Assembly (NCBI GenBank): GCA_031763025.1
Contig: JASSKH010000007.1
Span: 8,323,930 to 8,387,929 of the forward strand
Direction: 5' to 3'
Source: Macrocystis pyrifera
Taxonomy: Eukaryota > Sar > Phaeophyceae > Laminariales > Laminariaceae
DNA: 64,000 nucleotides
Shown piece by piece: positions 47,035 to 57,256 of the stretch. Position 1 is the first letter of the stretch. Every line of letters starts with the position of its first letter. A program made the translations under genes and the position numbers. A model generated the notes under the pieces. It ran no database searches and was not told where the DNA came from. It saw only the letters and a program-made list of their open reading frames with translations.

Positions 47035-47330
47035 GATCATCGGCGAAAAGTCTACTTGTATGCCTTTTGTCATTTTGGGCTTCACTGCGGCGTTTTATCT
47101 GGTGTGGCTGTGTTCGCGGCACGTCGAGGTCATCGCAATCTGCGCGATGCGACTGTGATATTATGTTTTGGTTGCTTCGAAATAGCGGCAACTGCCGCAT
47201 CTTCAAACAAGTAATATTCTACGTGGCAAATGTCGACGCCGCGAGAGAATTTTCATACATCAGTCCAACCTTTTATTATATGGTAACACCTAGGGAACAG
47301 CAGGGCAACCCTTGCCCTGCCCTACAATTG
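47035..47330 (+). repeat. Dispersed repeat E, copy 2
   Basis: Matches 14490-14780 closely and interrupts the satellite. Same orientation as copy 1; ends with the AGGGCAACCCTTGCCCT hairpin. Confidence 0.65.
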
Positions 47331-47609
47331 GTACGTACATCAGTACATTGTGTCTCACGACGTGTATAATGTATATCGCTACATATTCATCGCGACGTGT
47401 ATGATATGTATCGTTAGTGAGGGGCAGGGCCAAGGGTCGACGCATCGGCGCCGGCCCCAAGCCGTGCACCGGCACATACAGTAGTCCCTCACCGTCGATC
47501 GCTTTCTAGTGCGCCGGCACTGCGGTGTTGTTACCTACGTCGTTCATTGTGTACCGCGACGTGTATTGTATGTATCGTTAGTGAGGGACGGGCCAAGGGT
47601 GTAAGGTGT

Positions 47610-47908
47610 TCCACTCAAGTAGTAAATTATTACACGAAAGGGGACGGGGATTTTTTTTCTTTTTAGAAATTTTCGGTTTCATTTTCATTGTTTTTGCTGT
47701 GTTGCTGTGCCGTTCTGTGCTTTATCTTTCGTACATACGACGAGTACACAGACACAGAGCATATCGATAGACGAAAATAAGTACCCTACCTGGGGTATGT
47801 ACGTATGTATGACGTGTGAGCGAGCGTAGCGGAAAACCGCCCGCGACGCGAAGCATATGTGGCGTCCGAGCTGTTTTCTCGTGAAGCATGGCGGCGGGAC
47901 TCTTGGCA
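47610..47908 (+). repeat. Dispersed repeat F, copy 2
   Basis: Matches 35036-35355. It interrupts the satellite and is followed at 48010-48060 by a GAGCGAGCGTAGCGGGCGGC hairpin stretch. Confidence 0.65.
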
Positions 47909-49601
47909 TTATCAAGTCGCCAGTTTGCAGCTAACTACAGGGGCCATAAAAAAAACAATATTCAATCATGGACCTCTCTCCGCTTCGCATAATTTGATGT
48001 TTCCTTCCTGAGCGAGCGTAGCGGGCGGCGTAGGCCGCCCGCGGAGCGAAGCGCCTTGTAATATATATCGCTACAGTCGTCGCGACGCGTATGATAGGTA
48101 TCGTTAGTGACGGGCAGGGCCGAGGGTCGACGCATCGGCGCCGGCCCCCAAGCCGTACACCGGCACATACAGTAGTCCCTCACCATCGACCGCCTTCTAG
48201 TGCGCCGGCACAGCGGTGTTGTTTCATACATCGTTCGTTGTGTACCGCGACGTTTATTATATGTATCGTTCGTGAGGGACGGGCCAAGGGCCGACGCGTT
48301 GGCGCTGGCCACGAGGCCTACGCCGGCGACATAGTCCCTCACCATCGACCGCCTTTTAGTGCTCCGGCACAGCGTCTCAGGAACATACAGCGATACATTG
48401 CGTCCCGCAACGTGTACGGTATGTATCGTTAGTTATAGGCGGGCCGCAGGCCGACGCGTTGGCGCCGGCCACGAGACCTGCACCGGCATATCTTCCCTCA
48501 CCATCGACTGCCTTTTAGTGCACCGGCACAGCGTTGTTGGTACGTACAGCAGTACATTGTGTCTCACGACGTGTATGATATATATAGATCGCTACCGGGT
48601 ATATATTTTTCGCGACGCGTATGATAGGTATCGTTAGTGAGGGGCAGGGCCGAAGGTCGACGCATCGGCGCCGGCCCCGAGCCGTGCACCGGCACATAGT
48701 CCCTCACCATCGACCGCCTTTTAGTGCTCCGGCACAGCGTCTTGGGAACATTCAGCAATACATTTTGTCCGGCAACGTGTATGGTATGTATCGTTAGTTA
48801 GAGGCGGGCCGCAGGCCGACGCGTTGGCGCCGGCCACGATACCTGCACCGGCCTATCTTCCCTCACTATCGACAGCCTTTTAGAGCACCGGCACAGCGTT
48901 GTTGGTACGTACAGCAGTACATTGTGTCTCGCGACGTGTATAATATATATCTCTACTCGTAGTGAGGGACGGGCCGAGGGCCGACGCATTGGCGCCGACC
49001 ACGTATGATCTGTATCGTTAGTGACGGACAAGGCCAAGGGCCGACGGCACTGGCAAAGTAGCGTTGTTCATATATATCAGCAAAAAAACAACGTCAGCTG
49101 TGACATCGAGGATACCCGGTATACGTCAAGTATCTGCCGGTACGTGCGAGTCTGTATCCCCATTCCTGGGTGCGGCATGTCTGCGAGGAGAAAAAGAAAC
49201 CTGGTATGTGCTCGTACAGCACATATGCCCTCCGTTCAGGTGTCATCAGTATTCCCTATTAATGCCAAATACTCTGCTGTTTGCGGGTATCTATGTCCCA
49301 TCCTGGGCATGGATATACTTTGTGCTCCTTGCCCCGTTGCAGCGGTGGTACGTCTCGATCAAATATCTCTACTGACGTACGAGTGCTGTCTATGCTGTTG
49401 CGAATATCATCAGTTCCCTCCTGTGAACGGCCGATTCGCGAATTCGCGGGTTTAGGAAGGACACCCAAAGTTTATACGAGTGTCTACCCGTATTACCGTT
49501 CATGCGTGTGCAAGCAACTATTTCCAAACCACCGGAGCGAACCGGCCAAGAAGAAAAAAACTCGTATGAAAAATCATGACTGGCGGCCCCAAGCGATCGA
49601 G

Positions 49602-49821
49602 GTAACGATCCTTGCTGGCGCATGAGGCACGCTTGTGAGTCATTGTGCATAAGAGTCGACAGCCCTACGCCCAATTGATTATTGCGCTCGAGTTCAAGGT
49701 CTAGGAACCCCGAACATTCCCGGACCCTCGCTTCTTTCAGACGCCTCTCGCACACGTACCGGGAAAGCGTGCGTCGCCCCTGCTCATCCTCCTCCCTTTC
49801 CATGATGCTCGAGCTCGCCAA
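49602..49821 (-). CDS. Short charged ORF next to the right terminal repeat
   Basis: Minus-strand open frame beginning MASSSIMEREEDEQGRR, continuing LKEARVRECSGFLDLELER. Charged composition and a position directly inside the terminal repeat suggest the first coding segment of the recombinase element. The frame stays open to 49390 but loses protein-like composition after about residue 70. No family recognised. Confidence 0.35.
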
Positions 49822-49886
49822 CCGCCGCCGCTGTTGCTGCTGCCTGCTGCTGACGTGAAGAGGAACCGCGACAGAGAAACCACCAC

Positions 49887-50133
49887 AGAAACCATAACAG
49901 TAGGCCTAGCCTCTAGGCCTATCAATCGGCAGCGAGCAGTGCCGTGCTCTACTCGTGCACCTATCACGAGAAGCGAGGAGGGGGCACGGGGCGAGTATGG
50001 TTGTTCTTCTCTTCTCTCTGCCTCTGAACAAATTGAGCCATTTAGTTTCCGTCGGTAGAGCCCATGACTATATATAATTATTCGGTCGGTCGTGAACAAA
50101 ACACGCATCTCACGTGAACTTAGAGATACTACG
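49887..50133 (-). repeat. Direct terminal repeat, right copy
   Basis: Near-identical to 41693-41940 and directly abuts the ATAAATAGCATCTTAT flank. Confidence 0.8.
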
Positions 50134-51384
50134 CATAAATAGCATCTTATGTAATGTTGTTAACTTGTATGCAATGTATGTAATGACACAAGTTAGTAGA
50201 TAACGCACATCCCCAATCTAAAGTCAACAATATGTTACTGCCGTGTTGACTCGTACATGCGAGTGTGCGGATTACGTTATGGATGAATAACGTAGTGTGT
50301 TGTAGATGGATAACGTACTGGCGGGGTTTCCACAAAAAAACTGAGGCGTTTTTTTTCGCGGGGATTCCTCCTAAATATCCCCTGTTTTGGGGTTTAAAAA
50401 AATGGAAGCGTTTTTTTAACCGAGGATGCCATGCTATCTTCCCCCCCCGGGGATATTTTTGTAGGTATCCCCTACTGGTATGTCGGCGAAATTGGATAAC
50501 ACGGCTACGCTATGTTACTCCCACACGCCCGCTTTACCACTAGCACAGGTAACACATGTTAGATCTCGGGAAGATCCAAAGGGTAACGTAGTAACATGAC
50601 GTTAGAACGACTTCGGCCCCAACGGTAACTCAGTAACATGAAGTTTGACCCGGATTGGTTTTTATGGTAACACGGTAACGGAATGTTACGATCAGATATT
50701 TACTGACGGTAACACCGTAACATAGTGTTACAGAGACTTCCGCATTTAGGCTAACATCCTAACATAATGTTACGTATGGGCCGGCTAAGACTGTATCGTA
50801 TCTAACGTACGTTAAGTGTTACGTTATCCAACCCTAAGGCATTCAGATGGGGGGTCCAGGTAACATAGTGTTAGTGCTGGCCATTGCGTTATGTTACGTT
50901 AGTGTGTTATCCGTAACACAATGTTATGTGTTAGTAGTGCTGGCGAACATGGTAACGTTATGTTAGGGTGTCATGTATAACACTCCTCCTAAGGGTAACA
51001 TCATCTTATTGTGTTCCGTCTAACGCTCGTCGACAATAACATTAGGTTATCGTGTTAGTAAATATGCGGATATCGATCTGGGCATGTTAAAGTGATTGCG
51101 TACGTGTTTGGTGAAAGCCTAACACTGTGTTGCGGTGTTCGTTCAAGGACTGATCACGGCATAACATAATGTTACTGTACCAGAGCTGGACGAGACCGAG
51201 CAGCAACATAACGTTAAGGCTCGTGCACGTTCGGGGGTTTCCAGTTAACACTGTGTTGCCGCGGTACCGTAATCGCTCCTCTAGTGCTAACACTATGTTA
51301 GTACGTTACCACGTTCCTGTGTTAGGCCCCATGACGTAGATAAGTGTTATCCGAGTGTTACGTTATCCGAGGTGTGGAATTTTT

Positions 51385-51640
51385 CGTATTTTTTTTAACA
51401 AATCTCTTCGAGTACGAGCACTTATTGGCGAAACGCTGAGTAGTCGACACGGGAAGCCCGGCCGAACACATTGGTCAAGGTCCGCGCGCGACCCGTGCAG
51501 TGTGGAGCGCGTGGAGCATGTGTCAAGCGCTCGAAAGTTTATTTTTTCTGCGGGAGTAGATAAGACGATTTCCGTGAGGCCTTATTTTCTTATTTTGTAC
51601 CACGTACGTACGTACCGGTGAAATGTTGTCTATTTTCTTC
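51385..51640. other. No recognisable gene
   Basis: Single-copy-looking sequence between element A and the GGGATTG repeats; nothing identified. Confidence 0.4.
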
Positions 51641-51644
51641 AGGG

Positions 51645-51995
51645 GTTTCCTCGGGACCGAATTTTCGTCTCGGGACGAGATCCTGCGGGATCGAGATATC
51701 TCGGGATTCCCCGGGACGGAATAAAAAGGGGTATTTAACAGGACGGGATTGGACCATCACGGGATTGAACGGGAAAAATTGGATGGGATTGAGATTTCAC
51801 GGGATTGCACGGGACGGGATTGAGATGCCACAGGATTTTCCGGTACGGGATTCTCGGGGCGAATAAAGCACGGTACTCTACGGGACGGGATTGAGATATC
51901 ACAGGATTTTACGGGACGGGATTGAGATACCACAGGATTTTCCGGTACGGGATTCTCGGGGCGAAAAAAGCACGGTACTCCACGGGACGGGATAT
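51645..51995 (+). repeat. GGGACGGGATTGAGAT tandem repeat
   Basis: Degenerate array built on GGGACGGGATTGAGAT, with two longer units of about 85 bp (about 51822-51905 and 51905-51995) sharing CACAGGATTTTCCGGTACGG and TTCTCGGGGCGAA. Confidence 0.7.
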
Positions 51996-52082
51996 AAAAA
52001 CGATTTTGCACGGTATTTGTACGGTACACAGCAAGCGCAGCAGCAGTGTTTCGTATGATGTCACACGATGATTGCACTTTTA

Positions 52083-52857
52083 GGCCGTTTCCTATGCGGT
52101 TCGATTTCGAGCTTCAGATTTGTATTTTTCGATCTCAAAAATGAAAGACCCGGCTTATGCAGTCCAAATATGCAAAATCCGACCGGAATTTTTTCGATTT
52201 GAGAATCCGATGACCCAAGTCGTCGGATTTTGGCCCAAAATCCGACGACCTGGGTCATCAGATTTTCAAATCGAAAAATGGCATGCTCTTTAAATTCAAG
52301 ATGTTATCCACGACAGCAAACAGCAGCAGAACGATCGATGAGTTGGATGGTGATACAGCTGCTGTATAGCGACGTTGCTTCGCGCCCGACGCGCGGACGG
52401 CGCGTCCCTCCGTGGCCAGACTAGAGTCGACTGGCGCGGGCTCGGGCCTAGAGACCAAGAGAAGCTCACTCGGCACGCGCCTCTCCGTGGATACGTACTC
52501 GTAGACTACACTGCTGTACAGCAGCAGCAGCAGCAGTCGGTCACAAAATGAAACACAAAATACCAACACAAGTTGACTCTAGCGCCCTCGCCACGTCTCT
52601 TCGCTGCCAGACCAGAGGCAGTCAGCGTGGGCTCGGACGCTTGGGTCCTACGCGCAGGGCAGCGCACCCAGCGCGTCTCTTCGCGGCGCCAAACCGCAAT
52701 AACAGCAGTTGGTCTCGGCGTTTGCTGGAATCTCTACAAGCACAATAAATCTAATTTTTCCGCATAGGTAGACTCTTTCAATTTGCCAAGTTGATATCTG
52801 AAAATGCCATCGGGTCAAAATCTGAAGCTCAAAAATCGAACCGCATAGGAAACGGCC
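52083..52857. mobile_element. ~775-bp TIR element with TTA target, hairpin inside
   Basis: GGCCGTTTCCTATGCGGTTC at the left end is matched by its inverse at the right end, and the inverted repeat extends to about 40 bp (through GAGCTTCAGATTT). TTA flanks both sides (52080-52082 and 52858-52860). TTA target and GGCC start suggest a PIF/Harbinger-type non-autonomous element. Inside, 52192-52279 forms a near-perfect hairpin with about 40-bp arms around GGCCC. Sequence between 52280 and 52745 looks like separate, possibly captured DNA. Confidence 0.7.
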
Positions 52858-53152
52858 TTAGTACTGATCATACGCGAATGTTCTGACGAACATATTTGAA
52901 TGCCATGGCATTGTCAAACTGTCTGTATTTTTTCATTATGGCGCGCGTGTTTCATATTTTATGGACGGCGTGTCGCACCAGGGGGGGCATTGGTGTCGTT
53001 TTTGATCGCATTGAACTATCTTTCATTAAAAAAAAACTATGAAAAAAAGTAGTTTTTATTCATCATATGTGGAACAAAAGAAAATGACTAGTGGCCAAAA
53101 TCGGGTATACCCGATGCTTTTGTGACCAAAATCGGGTACCTTTCTTTTTCAG

Positions 53153-53344
53153 TTACCGCAATCTCCCCACGACGTCATCTCATTGACCAACGCTGGCGAC
53201 TACCCGACGCTGGCCACATTTGCGCTGGGTATACCCGATTTTAGCTACTTACCCCCCAAGAAATACTTGATTTACAAGGTTCCCCTTCGGGATGTGGGTG
53301 GCATGAAATCTGCGGGGTGTCGCAAGTTGAAAAGGGAGACGCAG
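53153..53344 (+). CDS. Orphan exon-like ORF, unrecognised
   Basis: A strong acceptor (CTTTCTTTTTCAG, ending 53152) is followed by 64 open codons ending at a GTAAAA donor (53345). It reads NAGDYPTLATFALGIPDFSY and YLIYKVPLRDVGG. Length and phase suit an internal exon (0/0). I do not recognise the protein and found no partner exons. The YKVPLR stretch recurs on the minus strand near 55475 (RYKVPLRQV), so it may belong to a repeat. Confidence 0.35.
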
Positions 53345-53549
53345 GTAAAACCCTTGCACCTCTGGTATGAGTAAAAATTATCTCGGAGTAAAATTAGTCA
53401 TGGGTTACAGTAGTACTGTAATACTGCTAAAAGCGAAGAGCAGTAGTCTAGTCTTCGATGCTCTCGCATGTCTTGGCGTATAGGAGGCATGGACTATTGT
53501 ATTGCTCAAAGGAAAGCGTAGCACTCTGAAGAAAATTAACTGGATTTGT

Positions 53550-54880
53550 ATCATCCAGGTATTTATCGCCTGGGTGAGATCTGTTCCATCGATATATGTA
53601 TGATCCTTGGCGATCTGAACACCTCTACCGGGTGTGGAGTCTGCACGATCTGCATGAACTACACATATTAATCGAACATACATGCACCGTGATTCACTGA
53701 TGAATAGCTTTGCGTGGGTGCGTCTGCATAATCTCAAGGATCTGTACGATCTGCAAGATTTGTATAATGTAGATGTATCACCCTTCTTTTTGCGGTGAGA
53801 TCTGCTTGGTCTTTTATGATCGCACTTGCGTGCCGAGTGGGATGATCTGAACGCCATGTGTGCATGATGTGGAGGATCCATCTGCATGATCTGAAGGATC
53901 TATTATCTACACACGGCCACTAGGTTTTGCCTGGGGAGTCATGTACGTTACGTATGATTTGCACTTGTGTGCCAGGTGAGATCTGGTTGAACTCAAATGA
54001 CATGCACATCTTTAGCCTGAAGGGGATCTGTGTGGTTGCAATTTTCATAGATGTGTACCTGAGTAGAGATCTGTGTGATCTGTATATTCAGTACATTTCG
54101 ACCGGGATGGGATCTGTCCCATCTGCCTGATCTGTACGTTGAGCGAGATAGGGTCTGTACGGTCTGCATGATCTGCACGTGTTTATCGATGGGTGTCATT
54201 GACCTACAGGATCTGTATAATACGCAGGATCCGTATGATCTACCTGAGTGGAATCTGTGTGATCTATATGATCTGTACACCGCGATAGGGTATGTACGAT
54301 GCGCATGATCTGTACACCGGGATACGGTATGTACGATGTGCATGTTCTGTACACCGGGATAGGGTATGTACGATATGCATGATAATCACATTTTTAGCGG
54401 TGGATCTGCATTATCTGCAGGATCTGTATGATCTGCGGTATTTCTGTATAATCTGGAGGATCTGTAAAATCTGGATACTTCACATTTGTTTACAGCATGC
54501 TTAGCCGGGATGGGGTCTGTATGAGGTAGATGTTTGACGGGTGTGTACCTGAGTGGGATCTGTATGATCTGTACATCTTTACCGGATGGGATCTGTGTGA
54601 TCTGCAGAATCTGTACGATCTGCAGGATCTGTATGATCTACCTCAGTAGAATCTGTGTGATCTGTATGATCTGTGCATCTTAACCGGGATGCGGTCTGTA
54701 CGATTTGCAGGATCTGTATGATCTGGAGGATCTATAAAATCTCGATACTTCACACTTGCTTTCCGCATGTTTAGCGGGATGGGGTCTGTATGAGGTAGAT
54801 ATTTCACACGTGTGTACCTGAGTGGGGACTTGCAGGATTTATTTATGATCTGAAGGATCTGTAAAATCTGAATACTTCAC
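53550..54880 (+). repeat. Degenerate GATCTGTATGATCTGCAG satellite
   Basis: About 1.3 kb in which GATCTG(T/C)A(T/C) recurs every 10 or so bases, with longer irregular units containing ACCGGGATAGGGTATGTACG (about 54285-54375). It has diverged too far for clean monomers. No gene. Confidence 0.7.
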
Positions 54881-56740
54881 ACTTGTTTACATCATAAATG
54901 TGCCTGTAGTCTCTGGGTTCCGTGCTGCTAATACTCTCAGTATTTGGGTCTTCTCAGTACTCGTAATATATGGGCTTTCTCAGTCATCGCAGTATTTTGG
55001 CCGCCAGTACTCCAACACTCTCAGTAGTCGGACTACGACATGTACTCCGTACTCTGAGTACTGGGAGCATATTTCTGTGAAACCTTTATTTTACCCTGAA
55101 CGCCAAGAAACGTCTGTTTCGCAGGAATATGGATGTTATGTGCTGTATTTTACTCACCCGGTCACAAAGTATTACCAGTATGTCGCAAGCTCGACCTCAC
55201 GCAACTAACTTTCGTGTACTCACGTTTACGCCGCGAGCATTGAATTGATCGCCGCGAGCCATCTGTTCAGCATCAATACCCACTTACTGGTACCCTCTTT
55301 TATATCATGTACTGTAGTAATGATCCACACTAATTCCACAGTATGGTCTGTCCTCAAAAATGTGTGTGTGTTGTTCACATCAATGATGGGTGGATACTAA
55401 AAATAGGTAAGTGTGCGGGTATTTCATACGAGTATTATTTCGTTCTTGCGCCACTCCCCTAGGCACTTGCCGGAGGGGAACCTTGTACCTGGTAGATTTC
55501 AAGAACAGGGGATGTTGATAAATCATCCCCGCATCCCCAAATGATGGGAATGGCCTTCCAGACCCTACAACACGACCTTGATATATTAATTTGCAAGTGT
55601 TAGTGAGCAACGTAATAATGGGGGGCTGCTTTGGTTCTGTTGGTTATTCTGGGTTTTTCGTTGCTTGCTTATTTACTTATTTGGAGTCTATGGCGTGTAG
55701 TATAGCATGCTTGAACGCATACATTAAATTGCATGGCTTTTTTGCATGTCAATACTCAAACCCATACTATGCACTTGTACACTAGAACGCATACAGTTTT
55801 TTGTATGGAGATGCAATGGGAATACTGAAACCCACACAAAATATTTGTATGGCGTTTAGTATACCATGCTACAGCAGTATGACATACCTGGTACTACTGT
55901 AAGAATGCAACTAACATGAGCAAATGAACAAGGCTCCCTTCATGTAATTTTGCTTACAAAATAGCAACCCTAAAAAGGGCCCGTATTAAGGGAGACAGGA
56001 GAAAGTCCACTTGGGAAAATAAAAAATAATTTGGATTCGATTTTACAAAAAAAAAACTGGTTCGGTAATATGTATCGTGGAAGGTGAGGTATTTGTTTTT
56101 TATAAATCGAAGCATTTCTGAAATCGAAACATCGCAGCACGTATCACAACGCCCGATCCGATGAGAGTAGACGAGAGCGAAGGCATGCGTCGGTGCGTGC
56201 GCGCCGCCGCCAGGCTCTTTTTTTGTTTTTGGCGGCGCAGGCTAGGAAGCTATCGCGCTACGGGTACCTTGGGTGGGTAGAGGGGTCCCTAAAAGGCCAC
56301 GGGCGGGACAGCGACGGCGATGGGGCTATCGGTCGTTGAGCGTATCCCCCCGTTTTTGGGTCGTGCGGTTTTGCGCATCGACCTGGTTGAAAAGTTGGGA
56401 TTGCGACCGCCATGATTGTTTTTGAGGCGCCACCGCCGGTACGCTGTGCTATGGTACGTATTGTCGCCTCGATCGTGGTCATCGATGCGATGAAGAAATG
56501 CGCCGGGATCTCCGGGGGGCGTTGACCCACCGCTGGTATGCCGCCCGAGTCGGGTCAACTCTCAAATTGGAATCTGCCCAAATCAAATTGGATATTCCCC
56601 AAAATTTAAATATGTGGTCGTGTGTGTTTAGACTAATGAAAAGCCAATGAGATTTACTTCTTTCCAAATTGGATTTCGTGTTGTTTCGTTGATACGGGCC
56701 TTGAGCAAGAAAAAACGTTGCTTCGCAACACTACGTACTA
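54881..56740. other. No recognisable gene
   Basis: TCTCAGTA-type repeats at 54930-55070, two related units of about 85 bp with GAACGCATACA and GTATGG (55680-55870), and otherwise nothing assigned. The minus-strand frame 55380-55610 carries the YKVPLR similarity noted for 53153-53344. Confidence 0.4.
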
Positions 56741-56847
56741 ATACGGGGGACCATAGTAAATAGGACCTACGGTACACTCGAGAACCTATATCTTTCCCCA
56801 TTTTTCTAATAACAATATTTGGTCCTATTTACTATGGTCCCCCGTAA
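56741..56847. mobile_element. 107-bp MITE (TTACGGGGG family), copy 3
   Basis: ATACGGGGGACCATAGTAAA and the inverted end GGTCCCCCGTAA, flanked by TA at 56739-56740 and 56848-56849. Same internal CCATTTTTCTAATAACAATA-type core as the other two copies. Confidence 0.8.
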
Positions 56848-57040
56848 TACGACGTATGTTGTATCGTAGCACGTACGAGGTACTGTTGTAGCATGGACGC
56901 TCCACCCTTGCTCTGTTTTTGCTTACAAAGAACAACCTAACTAAGCAACAGTAAGCGTAGGGATGTACATTATCCCAAAATCAGAGGCGCAGATTACCGG
57001 CAATACGAGATTATCGTACGTCTTCAATAATTTCCGCCAG

Positions 57041-57256
57041 GAAAGAAAACACTCATACGATAATGTGGTTTCCACCAGGAGAGGCATGTTTGCCACCCCC
57101 CACCCCCACCCCCACCCCTGGGCGATCGCGTACTGTGTACAATACTACAGAAACTGCCATCGGACTCTTGCCGTCCCAATCGGAGCAGCCGTCGTCGAAC
57201 TCGTCCCCACTCTCGAGGAAGTTATCGAACTCGACGGATTTTGGACCCCCGGCAAC
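57041..57256 (+). CDS. Orphan exon-like ORF, Pro/Ser-rich
   Basis: Acceptor TTTCCGCCAG (ending 57040) and donor GTAAGA (57257) bracket an open stretch whose frame reads MWFPPGEACLPPP, a PTPTPTP run, then SQSEQPSSNSSPLSRKLSN. Disordered composition, no domain. The minus strand is also open here with an acidic reading, so the assignment is weak. Confidence 0.25.

Larger units (their letters stand above)
45935..49040. repeat. GC-rich satellite, ~160-bp monomers
   Basis: A block with GTCCCTCACCATCGACCGCC, AGTGC(A/G)CCGGCACAGCG and TGTATGATATGTATCGTTAG repeats at roughly 150-170-bp spacing (starts near 46126, 46275, 46440, 46628, 46790, 46955, 47467, 48156, 48325, 48482, 48690, 48845). Alternating variants (GGGCCAAGGG, GGGCCGCAGG) suggest a higher-order unit of three or four monomers. 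It is interrupted by repeat E (47035-47330) and repeat F (47610-47908). No conserved coding frame. Confidence 0.75.
41673..50134 (-). mobile_element. 8.5-kb tyrosine-recombinase element with direct terminal repeats
   Basis: The block interrupts element A: copy 1 is continuous at about 19262-19320. ATAAATGCATCTTAT (41658-41672) and ATAAATAGCATCTTAT (50135-50150) flank it like a target duplication of about 15 bp. Almost at its edges are direct repeats of about 247 bp (41693-41940 and 49887-50133), nearly identical by eye. Between them, on the minus strand, lie a short N-terminal ORF, a 3-kb satellite, an ORF1-like gene with a CCCH finger and a tyrosine recombinase. No reverse transcriptase is seen, so it is either a Crypton-like DNA element or a DIRS/Ngaro-type element that lost RT. 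Confidence 0.6.
39602..51376. mobile_element. Element A, copy 2, with 8-bp target duplication
   Basis: Left end CACACCTAGGATAACGTAAC (39602) and right end (to 51376, ATCCGAGGTGTG) are inverted repeats of about 23 bp. GAATTTTT lies directly outside both (39594-39601 and 51377-51384), a perfect 8-bp target duplication, a length typical of hAT-type elements. Removing three insertions (39673-40949, 41220-41324, 41673-50134) leaves about 1.9 kb without ORFs, collinear with copy 1. The sequence is dense in TAACA and TGTTA half-palindromes. Confidence 0.8.

Noticed and set aside
45935..49040. Regular repeats that might look like a CRISPR array
   Set aside because: Repeats are adjoining ~160-bp monomers without unique spacers, in a eukaryotic, intron-containing region.
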